From: an uncultured SAR86 cluster bacterium
GTDB taxonomy: Bacteria > Pseudomonadota > Gammaproteobacteria > Magnimaribacterales > D2472
DNA: 59,518 nt
Assembly (NCBI GenBank): GCA_902617045.1
Contig: CACMVA010000001.1
Coordinates: 1-59,518 of the forward strand
Direction: 5' to 3'
Below are positions 27,399 through 36,123 of the stretch, one piece after another. The notes beneath the pieces are model-generated. The model saw only the letters and a list, made by a program, of their open reading frames with translations. It made no database searches and was not told the origin of the DNA. The first letter of the stretch is position 1; every line of letters starts with the position of its first letter. Made by a program: the position numbers and the translations under genes.

Positions 27399-28562
27399 TT
27401 AATGATTTATGTTATGAAATGATTTTTTAATAATATTATGAAGCTCTACGGTTTTTAAAACTTTTAGAATTTCATTGCTTGGTGACCTCGAACCATATGG
27501 GCTTTCAGTATTTTTTAATTTCGATTGGAAGTCTTTTGAATATAGAATCTTGAATGCATTTCTAATCGATTTCTTATTTGGCAAACAATCAATAACACTA
27601 TCTGCTTTTATACGACCCTTTTGTCTGTCACCTATATTTATAGTGCCTATTCTAAAGCTTGGAGTTTCAATTATTCCACTTGAACTGTTTCCTACAACTG
27701 CATCAACATGATTCATGGCACTAAGGTATCTTAATTGACCTAATGAAGTAAATGCTACAGATTTATGATAATTTCTGGTTACATAGTCATCAATCATTGA
27801 ATTTATAACTCTTCCACCAGAATCACTATTAGCTTTTGTTATTATAATATTTGTATCTTTCAGCTCATCTAAAACATCAAGTAGTTCTTTAAAATAGAGT
27901 TTAGATGTGTTGTTCTCAAGAGTAACAGGATGAAACGTAACCAATATGTTTTTTTTATTTAATTTAAAGTTAATTGATTCTTCAAATGCCTTTCTATCTA
28001 AGAGATCTAGTCTACTTATATTTTCAATACCTAAACTGCCAACATTAAACACTCTATCTGGCTGCTCACCAAGTTGAATAACCCTATTTTTATATTCAAC
28101 GTTGGCGGTAAAATGTATATGACTCATCTTTGTAATACTGTGACGAATAGCCTCATCAATTACACCCAGAGTAGACTCGCCACCATGTATATGTGCTATT
28201 GGTATCCTTAACATCATACCTGATACAACTGCGCTGAAGATTTCATATCTATCACCAAGAACAACAATAATATCTGGTTTTAGTTCACTAAATGCTTCTG
28301 TAAATGATGCTTGTGCATAACCCATAGATTTTGAAATATCTAAATCTAAATCAGATGATAACTGCATCTCTATATTTTTATTTATTGAAAAATCTTTCTC
28401 AATTTCTTTATAAGTCAATCCAAATTCTGGGCTTAAGTGCATGCCTGTAGCTATCAATTGAAGTTCGAGTTCTTTACTAGACTCAATTTCTTTTAATAAC
28501 CAATAAAGCAATCCATATTCAGCTCTTGTACCTGTTATGACACAAATTTTTCTTTTGATCAT
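27399..28562 (-). CDS. legG: NDP-sugar hydrolysing 2-epimerase (LegG/NeuC family)
   Basis: The 387-aa protein has ICVITGTRAEYGLLYWLLKEIE at the N-terminus, LIATGMHLSPEFG, IIVVLGDRYEIFSAV, AHIHGGESTLGVIDEAIRHSITKMSHIHF, FHPVTLEN and AVVGNSSSGIIETPSF. These match NeuC/LegG, which hydrolyse a UDP- or GDP-activated 2-acetamido sugar while inverting C2, giving free ManNAc-type sugar for condensation. Upstream LegB/C/H homologues indicate a 2,4-diacetamido-2,4,6-trideoxy substrate. ATG overlaps the legI stop by 4 nt. Confidence 0.9.
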   Translation of the reverse strand: MIKRKICVITGTRAEYGLLYWLLKEIESSKELELQLIATGMHLSPEFGLTYKEIEKDFSINKNIEMQLSSDLDLDISKSMGYAQASFTEAFSELKPDIIVVLGDRYEIFSAVVSGMMLRIPIAHIHGGESTLGVIDEAIRHSITKMSHIHFTANVEYKNRVIQLGEQPDRVFNVGSLGIENISRLDLLDRKAFEESINFKLNKKNILVTFHPVTLENNTSKLYFKELLDVLDELKDTNIIITKANSDSGGRVINSMIDDYVTRNYHKSVAFTSLGQLRYLSAMNHVDAVVGNSSSGIIETPSFRIGTINIGDRQKGRIKADSVIDCLPNKKSIRNAFKILYSKDFQSKLKNTESPYGSRSPSNEILKVLKTVELHNIIKKSFHNINH

Positions 28563-29554
28563 ATTAAGTCATCTTCTAAATAATTTTTAGTTGCTTTTGT
28601 CCCAACAATTTCATCCCATCTCATAGGACTTATACCATTTCCAGGTCTTTTTATTGTTAAATTTTTTTCTGTGAGAACATCACCTTGTTTTATTTTTGTT
28701 TTAGCTACTATCGACTTTCTAGCTGATTTAATATTGGATTTTTCACTTTTTGAAGGTTTTTTAATATTACTTCCAAGAGCTTTTTCAATATTTCTAATCG
28801 CTTTTACCATAGATTTTAATTCGTCTGGCTCAAGGCTTGCTTTATGATCTGGCCCATTCATACTCCTATCAAGAGTAAAATGTTTTTCAATACAATTTGC
28901 ACCCATTGCCACAGCTGCAATATCAACTTCAATTCCCATAGTATGATCACTATAACCAAAAGCAATATCAAAAGTATTTCCTATTGTTGTCATTGCTTTT
29001 AAATTTACGTCGCTCATGGGTGTTGGATACATTGTATTGGCATGAAGAACTGTAATATTTTCTTTAGTTGTTCCTTCACATGTAATAACATCAAGTGCAT
29101 TTTTTATATCTTTAATATCCGACATTCCTGTAGAAAGAATAACTTTTTTATTTAACTTACCTATTTGTCTCAAATATGGGAGATTTGTAATCTCACCACT
29201 TGGTATTTTAAATATTTCGAGGCCTAGATCATTTAAGGTGTAAATGCTTTCTATATCAAAAGGGCTTGATAAAAATATTATATTTTTACTTTGGCAATAA
29301 GATATAAGATTTTTGTGTGTTTCGATATCTAGTTCTAACTTCTTTATCATATCAAATTGGGACTCTTTTTTATTTGAATTCCTTTTTTGATATTCCGCTT
29401 TTTGCGCATCCTTGGTAACCAAGTTTTCTGCTTTGAATGTCTGAAATTTAACAGCATCTGCACCAGCATCTGATGCTACATCAATGAGTTTTTTTGCCAA
29501 ATCAACAGATCCATTATGATTTACGCCAGCTTCAGCAATAATAAAAACACTCAC
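28559..29554 (-). CDS. legI: Nonulosonic acid synthase (LegI/NeuB family)
   Basis: The 331-aa protein has a TIM-barrel NeuB domain (IIAEAGVNHNGSVDLAKKLIDVA; DAVKFQTFKAENLVT; STGMSDIKDI; FGYSDHTMGIEVDIAAVAMGANCIEKHFTLD) and a C-terminal SAF domain (~280-331). It condenses phosphoenolpyruvate with a 6-carbon 2-acetamido sugar to a nine-carbon acid. A GTG start at 29554 overlaps the neuD-like stop (GTGA). The neighbouring PtmE/LegG/LegF-like genes favour legionaminic over sialic or pseudaminic acid, but sequence alone does not prove the product. Confidence 0.9.
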   Translation of the reverse strand: MSVFIIAEAGVNHNGSVDLAKKLIDVASDAGADAVKFQTFKAENLVTKDAQKAEYQKRNSNKKESQFDMIKKLELDIETHKNLISYCQSKNIIFLSSPFDIESIYTLNDLGLEIFKIPSGEITNLPYLRQIGKLNKKVILSTGMSDIKDIKNALDVITCEGTTKENITVLHANTMYPTPMSDVNLKAMTTIGNTFDIAFGYSDHTMGIEVDIAAVAMGANCIEKHFTLDRSMNGPDHKASLEPDELKSMVKAIRNIEKALGSNIKKPSKSEKSNIKSARKSIVAKTKIKQGDVLTEKNLTIKRPGNGISPMRWDEIVGTKATKNYLEDDLI

Positions 29555-30129
29555 TTTATTAAACTTCCAGCTTTGATAAAACTATTATCTTTAATTAGTG
29601 CTAATTCTTTGGTTGTAGCATTACTTCCTATAAAAGAACCAGATCCAATGATTGCTCCTCCATTAACAGTAGCATTTGTAGAAATGTGGCAATGGTCAGA
29701 TATTTCACAATCATGTTCAATAAGCGCCTTAGAATTTATAATGCAATTATTTCCTATTGATGTATTTGCATTGACTATAGCGTTGTGCATCACAACAACA
29801 CCATTACCAATAGATGAATGCTTTGATACGTATGCATTTGGAGAAATGATCGTAGGTAAAATAAATCCTGATTTAACAGCTAAATTATATAACTTGATTC
29901 TAAGAGATGGTGATTTTATTTGACCTACTGTTATAAGAGCATACTTATATTTTTTTGCAAATTTTGACATATCATCATCAATTCCAAAAACCGAATACCC
30001 TAAAGTTTTTGTTCCTAAAAGTTTAGGCTTGTCTAGTATTCCGGCGATCTTGAATCTACCTTCTTCCTCAATAACGTCAATCACTGATTTGCAATGTCCT
30101 CCAGCGCCAATTAAAACAATACTATTCAT
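29551..30129 (-). CDS. NeuD/PglD-family sugar O/N-acetyltransferase (LegH-like)
   Basis: The 192-aa protein has an N-terminal Rossmann-like half (MNSIVLIGAGGHCKSVIDVIEEEGRF) that binds the sugar nucleotide, and a left-handed beta-helix of hexapeptide repeats (SSIGNGVVVMHNAIVNANTSIGNNCIINS, then SDHCHISTNATVNGG). HDCE supplies the catalytic-type His. PglD/LegH members transfer acetyl from acetyl-CoA to the 4-amino group of NDP-sugars; NeuD proteins act on sialic acids. It lies between the aminotransferase and LegI genes with 4-nt overlaps at both sides, favouring the 4-N-acetyltransferase role. Confidence 0.85.
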   Translation of the reverse strand: MNSIVLIGAGGHCKSVIDVIEEEGRFKIAGILDKPKLLGTKTLGYSVFGIDDDMSKFAKKYKYALITVGQIKSPSLRIKLYNLAVKSGFILPTIISPNAYVSKHSSIGNGVVVMHNAIVNANTSIGNNCIINSKALIEHDCEISDHCHISTNATVNGGAIIGSGSFIGSNATTKELALIKDNSFIKAGSLIK

Positions 30130-31265
30130 TTGATTACGCTGCTTGGTATATTTACAACTCGATCATTAAACCATTCTGAATTTGTCAAATCTCCACATTG
30201 AGCATTTTCAAACATTGGAAGCTTGTGCATCATTATCCATATTGGACGTGTCATTACATTACTTGTATTAGTTTCTTTTAAAAATTTATCTCGCTGTTTT
30301 TTATCTTTAAAAAGAAGTGTATTTAACCAATAATTAGATTTGCTAAGTTTTGGTTCTTTAAAAAAAGTGTATTCTTGAGTTTTGAAAAATTCTTCGTAAG
30401 TTTTTGCAAGCTTTCGCTTGTTTTTAAGAAAATAATTTAGATTTTCAAGCTGCGCAACAAGTAAAGCTGCGTTTATATTTGGCATCCGATAATTGTAACC
30501 TACCATATCATGATTAAAATCCCACTTATGTGGCACTTTCGCAGTTGTGGTTAAGTGTTTTGCCTTTTTTGCAAGAACCTTATCATTTGTAACAATACAT
30601 CCACCACCGCCTGATGTAATAATTTTATTACCATTAAAACTCATCACTCCTAATTGACCAAAAGTTCCAGTATGTTTATCTTTATATTTACTACCAACAC
30701 TCTCAGCAGCATCTTCAATAACAAATATATAATGCTCGTCACAAATTTGTTTTATCTCATCTATTTTGCATGGATGCCCAAAAGTGTGCATCGGAACACA
30801 TGCTTTAATTACTTTACCAGTAATATTGTTTATGCATTGTTTATTTTTAATAGTTGTATTTTCTTTAAGAAAAACTTTCAATGCGGCCGGTGATAAACCC
30901 ATTGTATCTTTGTCAACGTCAATGAATATGGGATGTCCGCCACAATATCTAATTGCATTGCAAGTAGCAACAAAGGTTAAAGATTGAGTTATAACTTCAT
31001 CATTTTGATTTACGTTTGCAAGCAAGAGTGATACGTGAAGTGCTGAGGTTCCATTGCTGGTTGCAACAGCAAATTTCGCACCTGCATATTTTGCAATTTT
31101 TTCTTCAAATACATCAACATATTTTCCAATTGATGAAACAAAACTTGAATCAATACATTCTTTGACATATTTATTTTCATTTCCACAAAATTTTGGTTCA
31201 TGTAAAGGAATGAAATCTTTAGATTTATATATTTCTTGAATGAAATTTATAACATCTTTAAACAT
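30126..31265 (-). CDS. legC: DegT/DnrJ/EryC1 PLP aminotransferase (LegC-like)
   Basis: The 379-aa fold-type I aminotransferase has FIPLHEPKFCGNENKYVKECIDSSFVSSIG, ATSNGTSALHVSLLLANV, EVITQSLTFVATCNAI, VIEDAAESVGSKYKDKHTGTFG and SFNGNKIITSGGGGCIVTND. The Lys of FNGNKIIT is the predicted PLP-binding residue. It aminates a 4-keto-6-deoxy-HexNAc nucleotide at C4 using glutamate. Start overlaps the dehydratase stop (TAATG), giving the classical dehydratase-aminotransferase-acetyltransferase order. Confidence 0.9.
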   Translation of the reverse strand: MFKDVINFIQEIYKSKDFIPLHEPKFCGNENKYVKECIDSSFVSSIGKYVDVFEEKIAKYAGAKFAVATSNGTSALHVSLLLANVNQNDEVITQSLTFVATCNAIRYCGGHPIFIDVDKDTMGLSPAALKVFLKENTTIKNKQCINNITGKVIKACVPMHTFGHPCKIDEIKQICDEHYIFVIEDAAESVGSKYKDKHTGTFGQLGVMSFNGNKIITSGGGGCIVTNDKVLAKKAKHLTTTAKVPHKWDFNHDMVGYNYRMPNINAALLVAQLENLNYFLKNKRKLAKTYEEFFKTQEYTFFKEPKLSKSNYWLNTLLFKDKKQRDKFLKETNTSNVMTRPIWIMMHKLPMFENAQCGDLTNSEWFNDRVVNIPSSVIK

Positions 31266-32464
31266 TACATTTTTCCGTTAAGGTATTTTCCATAATCAAC
31301 ATATTTAAATTCAGGAATTATTTTTAAAAATTCATTAACAATAAGCTTTTTGTTCCAACTTTTATTCTGTTTTAACTTATTTAAGGTATCTTCAAAATTA
31401 ATTAACTTGCTTTCATCATATTTAGGTTTGTTTTTTATAATTCCCAAGTTTTTAAACTTATCCATATCAAGCTTTTCATGACTGGTATAAAACTCCTCAA
31501 AGTCTTTTTCTCCAGTTGTATCACTTGGGGTAAAAAAACATGGCCATTTACCTTGCTCGGGTAAAGTTGTAACAAGATTTCTTGCTTCTTCTTCTGAATT
31601 ACATATATGTGCATCATATCCAATGTATTCAAGATATTTAACAGCTATATCGGAGAAAGATATAAGATGCAATGACTCGCTTAATTTTGGAAAAAAAATT
31701 TCTCTGTTTTCTCCAAAAATACAACTCATTAGACATAGTTCTCCACTTTCTTTTGGAGTAACAAAATATCGCTTAATATCACTTGGCGCAGCAATTGGCT
31801 GTCTTTTATTAATTCGTTGGTTAAAGCCATGCAGTAATGAGCCATCACTAAAAGCTACATTAGCAAATCTTGCAGTTGAAATATTTATATCTTTTGACCT
31901 TCGCATCAAAAACATCTCCATGATTCTTTTGCTTGCACCCATTAAATTTACTGGATTAGCTGCTTTATCAGTACTAACACAAAAATATTTTTTGGTTGAG
32001 TTTTTAATTGATTGCTTAATTGTTTTATCTGTATTAAAAATATTAACGTCAACCATTCTCATTAATGTATAAGCATCCTCTTCACTTCTTACATGCTTAA
32101 GTGCAGATAGATTTAATACATAATCGTATTGACCATCTGATTTGATAAATGAATCGTATTGAACTGAGCCAATATCTAATGCAAAGGTTTTAAATTCTCC
32201 ATCAATATAACCAAATGAACTCCTAATATCTCTGACTAATTCAGTTAAATTATTTTCACTAATATCAACTATATGAATTTTTTTTGGATTACGTTTAAAA
32301 ATTTCTTTAACGACAGCTTGACCTATTGCACCAGCTCCACCAATAACAAGAAAAGAGGATGAGGATACTATTTTTTTGAGTTCCCGATCATATTGATTAA
32401 CATCTTCTTCAAAAAGCTCCTCTTTGCGGCCAATTAAATTTAGTATTTTGCTCTCATTCAACAT
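31265..32464 (-). CDS. NDP-HexNAc 4,6-dehydratase, CapD/FlaA1 type (LegB role)
   Basis: The 399-aa SDR of the Polysacc_synt_2 family has SSFLVIGGAGAIGQAVVKEIF (NAD binding, ~32-52), DISENNLTEL, LNLSALKHVRSEED, VSTDKAANPVNLMGASKRIMEMF and FANVAFSDGSL. The catalytic Tyr position is Met (L-M-G-A-S-K), as in WbpM-type S-M-K dehydratases. It would make the 4-keto-6-deoxy intermediate from UDP- or GDP-GlcNAc. The canonical LegB I know is a short GDP-mannose-dehydratase-like SDR, so this is LegB by role and position rather than by close family. Confidence 0.82.
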   Translation of the reverse strand: MLNESKILNLIGRKEELFEEDVNQYDRELKKIVSSSSFLVIGGAGAIGQAVVKEIFKRNPKKIHIVDISENNLTELVRDIRSSFGYIDGEFKTFALDIGSVQYDSFIKSDGQYDYVLNLSALKHVRSEEDAYTLMRMVDVNIFNTDKTIKQSIKNSTKKYFCVSTDKAANPVNLMGASKRIMEMFLMRRSKDINISTARFANVAFSDGSLLHGFNQRINKRQPIAAPSDIKRYFVTPKESGELCLMSCIFGENREIFFPKLSESLHLISFSDIAVKYLEYIGYDAHICNSEEEARNLVTTLPEQGKWPCFFTPSDTTGEKDFEEFYTSHEKLDMDKFKNLGIIKNKPKYDESKLINFEDTLNKLKQNKSWNKKLIVNEFLKIIPEFKYVDYGKYLNGKM

Positions 32465-32476
32465 TATTTTTAACCT

Positions 32477-34273
32477 TTAAGCATGCAATGCCATTTTTTT
32501 AAAGACTTCGTTTTTTTCTATTAATTCTTCAAATGTGCCTTGATCTGCAACTCTTCCATCATCAACTACAAAAATTTGATCACATTTTTGTATTGTTTTT
32601 AGACGGTGAGCAATCATGATAATGGTTTTTTGTCCACTAAATTGATGAATGGCCTTCATTATTGTTTTTTCAGTAATTCCATCAAGAGAACTTGTCGCTT
32701 CGTCAAATATTAATACTTTTGCTTCGTGGTATAGAGCTCTAGCAATCCCAATTCGCTGTCTTTGCCCACCAGACAGTTGAACACCACGCTCTCCAACTTT
32801 AGAATGAATTCCATTTTTAAGACTTCCCACGAATTCGTCAAGATTTGCAAGCTTAAGCGATTTATTAACCTGATTTAAATCGATTCTATTTTGTGGAATA
32901 CCAAATGCGACATTTTCTGCGATAGTACCTTCTGAAAGAAATATAGCTTGCGCTACAAAACCTATGGTATTTTGCCATGAACGACGATTTTGATCATCGA
33001 TTATAGCGCCATCAACTTTTAAATGTCCCTCTTTTGCTTCAATTAAGCCAATTAATATGTCAATGAGTGTTGATTTACCAGAACCAGATGGACCTACAAT
33101 GCCAATTACTTTATTGACAGGTATTTCCATATTCAATTGATTTAAGACTGCTTCATCCTTGCTCGGATATTTAAAGGTAACATTTTCAAGCAATATCTGT
33201 TTTTTAGGAGTTAGGTAATTTTGATCTGATTTTAGTTTCTCTTGTTTAGTTGAGATCGAATCTGTCAAGTCTTTTTGAATTGATTCAAAAGCAGCAATAT
33301 TGCCCTTTATATTTGCCAGGCTATTATATATTTGTTGAAATGCTGGCAACAACTTCATTCCTGCAATTGCGTACAATGAAAGTATTGGCAGGATCATGCT
33401 GATATCACCCTCGTATGCAGCAAATAAATAAAGCACAAGTGCAATCATTGAACCAAAAGCAACAAACTCCATAAAATAACGTGGTATGTGGGCTAATGCG
33501 CCATTGACACCAGAATTATAAGCAAATTTTGTACCTGTTTTGTTAAAACGGTTTATAAAATCATTAAATCTTCCTAAAAGCAAAACATCTTTAATTCCTC
33601 CAAATCCTTCATTCATAAGACGAAAACGTATCTCATGCATCTCTGATATGGTTCTCCCATTTCGAAGTAAGGTAAGGTTAACAAGATTAAATACTACAAA
33701 GTATGCGATTGAAAATATTATTACACCAACAAGTGCAACCATGGGATCAAAAAGAAAGATACTTATGCTCATAAATAAAACTAATACAAAGTTTCCATTC
33801 ATATGCACAAGAGGAAGTAAAATGCTAGTAGTCACTCTTAAGGATTCAGTTGCAATCTGTTTCGTTAACTGAGCGCTGCTTCCAGAAGCATGAAATAACC
33901 AATCTTTCTTCAAATAATATGAATATAAACTATCGGCTATTTCAACACCCACTTTGTTAGCGAATAAAGATAATCTCCACGTAGTATACATAGAAATAAT
34001 TGTTCCAAGAAATAACATAACAAGAACACCAACACCTAATAAGAATACAAATAATCCTTCTGACGCTATCCCACTAATAATAAACGCTTGAGCAAATATT
34101 GTGTCTTGATTAAGTTGATTCATGTCCGCAACTAGCGCCATAAAAGGAACAATAGAAGCAACACCAGCTATCTGTGTTACAGCCATCAACATTACCAAAA
34201 TCTGAAGTATGTAAAATCGTTTCTTTTGACTTGGTGTAAGCACAGAAAAGAGATCTCTTATAATTTTAATCAT
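32477..34273 (-). CDS. ABC-type lipid-linked oligosaccharide flippase (PglK/MsbA-like)
   Basis: The 598-aa half-transporter has an N-terminal membrane domain with six helices (~15-330: ILQILVMLMAVTQIAGVASIVPFMALV is the first) and an ATPase domain with GIVGPSGSGKSTLID (Walker A), LSGGQRQRIGIARAL (signature), KVLIFDEATSSLDG (Walker B) and the His switch IAHRL. The TM1 region is closer to PglK/WlaB than to MsbA. PglK flips undecaprenyl-PP oligosaccharides across the inner membrane. No Wzx (MATE-like) gene exists in the window, so this is probably the flippase of the locus. Confidence 0.85.
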   Translation of the reverse strand: MIKIIRDLFSVLTPSQKKRFYILQILVMLMAVTQIAGVASIVPFMALVADMNQLNQDTIFAQAFIISGIASEGLFVFLLGVGVLVMLFLGTIISMYTTWRLSLFANKVGVEIADSLYSYYLKKDWLFHASGSSAQLTKQIATESLRVTTSILLPLVHMNGNFVLVLFMSISIFLFDPMVALVGVIIFSIAYFVVFNLVNLTLLRNGRTISEMHEIRFRLMNEGFGGIKDVLLLGRFNDFINRFNKTGTKFAYNSGVNGALAHIPRYFMEFVAFGSMIALVLYLFAAYEGDISMILPILSLYAIAGMKLLPAFQQIYNSLANIKGNIAAFESIQKDLTDSISTKQEKLKSDQNYLTPKKQILLENVTFKYPSKDEAVLNQLNMEIPVNKVIGIVGPSGSGKSTLIDILIGLIEAKEGHLKVDGAIIDDQNRRSWQNTIGFVAQAIFLSEGTIAENVAFGIPQNRIDLNQVNKSLKLANLDEFVGSLKNGIHSKVGERGVQLSGGQRQRIGIARALYHEAKVLIFDEATSSLDGITEKTIMKAIHQFSGQKTIIMIAHRLKTIQKCDQIFVVDDGRVADQGTFEELIEKNEVFKKMALHA

Positions 34274-34369
34274 TATTATTATTTTAAGTATTCAAAAAAG
34301 ATAATTTTATGCATTAATTAAGATATTAATTATGTTAATTAAAAAGATGTTTTTAAATGTAAATTAATG

Positions 34370-35116
34370 CTACTTGATTCTCTTAAGATATCCACTTGGC
34401 GCAACTGATATTAAAATTTTGTTATCAATGTTTTCATCAATAATAAAATCATCGGAATCTTTGAGATACTCCCATACTGCTGTCTTCGGATTGTCTCCTT
34501 TATCCCATGGCCTGTCGTAAAATCCCTTAGGTCTGTCTTCAATCAATGTATCAAAAACAACACAATAACTTCCAATGCTAGTTAAATTTGCATATGCTTT
34601 TAACTCTTCTAATACATGATCATGAGAATGCATGCTGTCCAAAAAGATCATTATCTTCTTACCTTGCTTAGCAAATTCATGAACTCTTTTAATCATATCA
34701 TTGTCAATACTTGATCCCTCAAACATAGTAATTTTGCTACTCATTGGATGCGATTCAATTGCTTTTTTATTATGTTCACGAATATCTATATCTATACCAA
34801 GAACCTTACCATTTTCAATTTCACCTGAAGCCTCCAAAAGAGTAAGCATCGAAGCGCTAAGAATAAGTGAGCCACCATGAGCGATACCTGTTTCAATTAT
34901 CATATCTGGCTTTACCTCCCAGATAATCTCTTGAATTGCAATCATATCTTGAGGATATTGAATAATAGGACGGCCCATCCATTCAAAATTATATGAGTAA
35001 TTAACTTCAGCAGATTTTGTTAAAAATTCGTCGGCAGCGTCTTTTAGACCAGTATTTTTAGCGTTTGAGCTAATTAGTTCAATTCTTTCTTTTTCAAACT
35101 TAGATATTTCGTCCAT
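34370..35116 (-). CDS. Cephalosporin-hydroxylase-like (CmcI family) methyltransferase
   Basis: The 248-aa protein has MGRPIIQYPQDMIAIQEIIWEVKPDMIIETGIAHGGSLILSASML, VLGIDIDIREHNKKAIESHPMSSKI and FLDSMHSHDHVLEELKAYANL, the Asp/His residues expected to hold a metal. CmcI-type proteins are SAM-dependent, Mg-assisted methyltransferases and include rhamnose O-methyltransferases. Next to the CDP-sugar block it most likely O-methylates a sugar of this glycan. Spacers of ~100 nt on both sides, AT-rich without recognisable signals, separate it from its neighbours. Confidence 0.8.
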   Translation of the reverse strand: MDEISKFEKERIELISSNAKNTGLKDAADEFLTKSAEVNYSYNFEWMGRPIIQYPQDMIAIQEIIWEVKPDMIIETGIAHGGSLILSASMLTLLEASGEIENGKVLGIDIDIREHNKKAIESHPMSSKITMFEGSSIDNDMIKRVHEFAKQGKKIMIFLDSMHSHDHVLEELKAYANLTSIGSYCVVFDTLIEDRPKGFYDRPWDKGDNPKTAVWEYLKDSDDFIIDENIDNKILISVAPSGYLKRIK

Positions 35117-35219
35117 TTTTATTCCCTATTATTAAATTTATTATATCTTCCCAATAAATAAAATTGCATATCATTAATAGAAATCTGTAAATTTACAATA
35201 CATAAATTAATTTCAATGT

Positions 35220-36080
35220 CTACACAATATTATTCAGTAGTTTTTGAAGCTTAGAATTATCTCCCCAAAAATTCATAGGTTCGTGTTTGGAGTATGGATA
35301 GTAACCTAAATTAAGTTCAATTTTAAGTTGCTTTTCTTTGAGGTAGTTCTCTATAAAATCTTTAACGGAAATAGATTTACCACTACAACAATTTATTATT
35401 TGATTATCTATCTTATTTTGTAAAGAAATTTTTAAGATGTTTGATACCACATCTTTTATGTATAAGTAGTCTCGTAATTGTTCTCCACCTGACATTTTAA
35501 ATTCTTTTTCACCAATTTTAATAGCCTCTTCAAGTTGAGCTATTAATGAATTTTTATTTTGGCCTTCCCCATACATATAAAAGAGTCTTATCCATTTATA
35601 ACTAAAATTATATTGATTTTTTAATTCATTAATAAATTTTCTTAGGCTATCTTTTGCGATAGCATATGAGTTTGATGGATTTGGTTTTATATCTTCATTC
35701 AAGCAACCATCTACTTTGCCATACTCAAAACATGTCCCAGTAATAGAAATATCATCCAAGCCATTAGAGACTAGATTTTTTATAAAGTTATAATTATTAA
35801 ATAAGTTTTTTTCAATGTGAATCAAATTATCATAATTAGGAAGGCCATCCCAAGCTAAATGAATAACTCTGTCAGGCCTATTAAAATAATCAAAAAGATT
35901 TATATTGCGATTGCTATTGATGTCATAATCTAAATATTTTACTTTATGGAACCAATCATATTTTGATGCTTTTTCTTTGCACCTTGATGAAGCAATTATC
36001 TGTATTTTGTTATCATTTAAAATTTCATTTATTAGATGATTTCCGATAAACCCGGTAGCACCAGTAACTAAGATTTTCAT
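35220..36080 (-). CDS. NAD(P)-dependent epimerase/dehydratase, likely CDP-4-ketosugar reductase
   Basis: The 286-aa SDR has ILVTGATGFIGNHLINEIL (~3-21), VIHLAWDGLPNYDN, GTCFEYGKVDG, NSYAIAKDSLRKF (catalytic Tyr/Lys, ~147-159), RLFYMYGEGQNKNSLI and GGEQLRDYLYIKDV. Similar proteins (RfbJ-like) reduce the 4-keto group of CDP-6-deoxyhexoses. It is the last member of rfbF-rfbG-epimerase-methyltransferase-reductase, so it likely completes the branched CDP-sugar. The stereochemistry is unknown. Confidence 0.8.
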   Translation of the reverse strand: MKILVTGATGFIGNHLINEILNDNKIQIIASSRCKEKASKYDWFHKVKYLDYDINSNRNINLFDYFNRPDRVIHLAWDGLPNYDNLIHIEKNLFNNYNFIKNLVSNGLDDISITGTCFEYGKVDGCLNEDIKPNPSNSYAIAKDSLRKFINELKNQYNFSYKWIRLFYMYGEGQNKNSLIAQLEEAIKIGEKEFKMSGGEQLRDYLYIKDVVSNILKISLQNKIDNQIINCCSGKSISVKDFIENYLKEKQLKIELNLGYYPYSKHEPMNFWGDNSKLQKLLNNIV

Positions 36081-36123
36081 ACTTATTTATAGATCAGATT
36101 TTGTTAAGAATAATAAAAAGTTT

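Noticed and set aside
35186-35197. Perfect 12-bp palindrome TGTAAATTTACA
   Set aside because: It lies in an AT-rich spacer where such dyads arise easily, has no promoter-like signal next to it, and lacks the N6 gap of a TyrR-type box.
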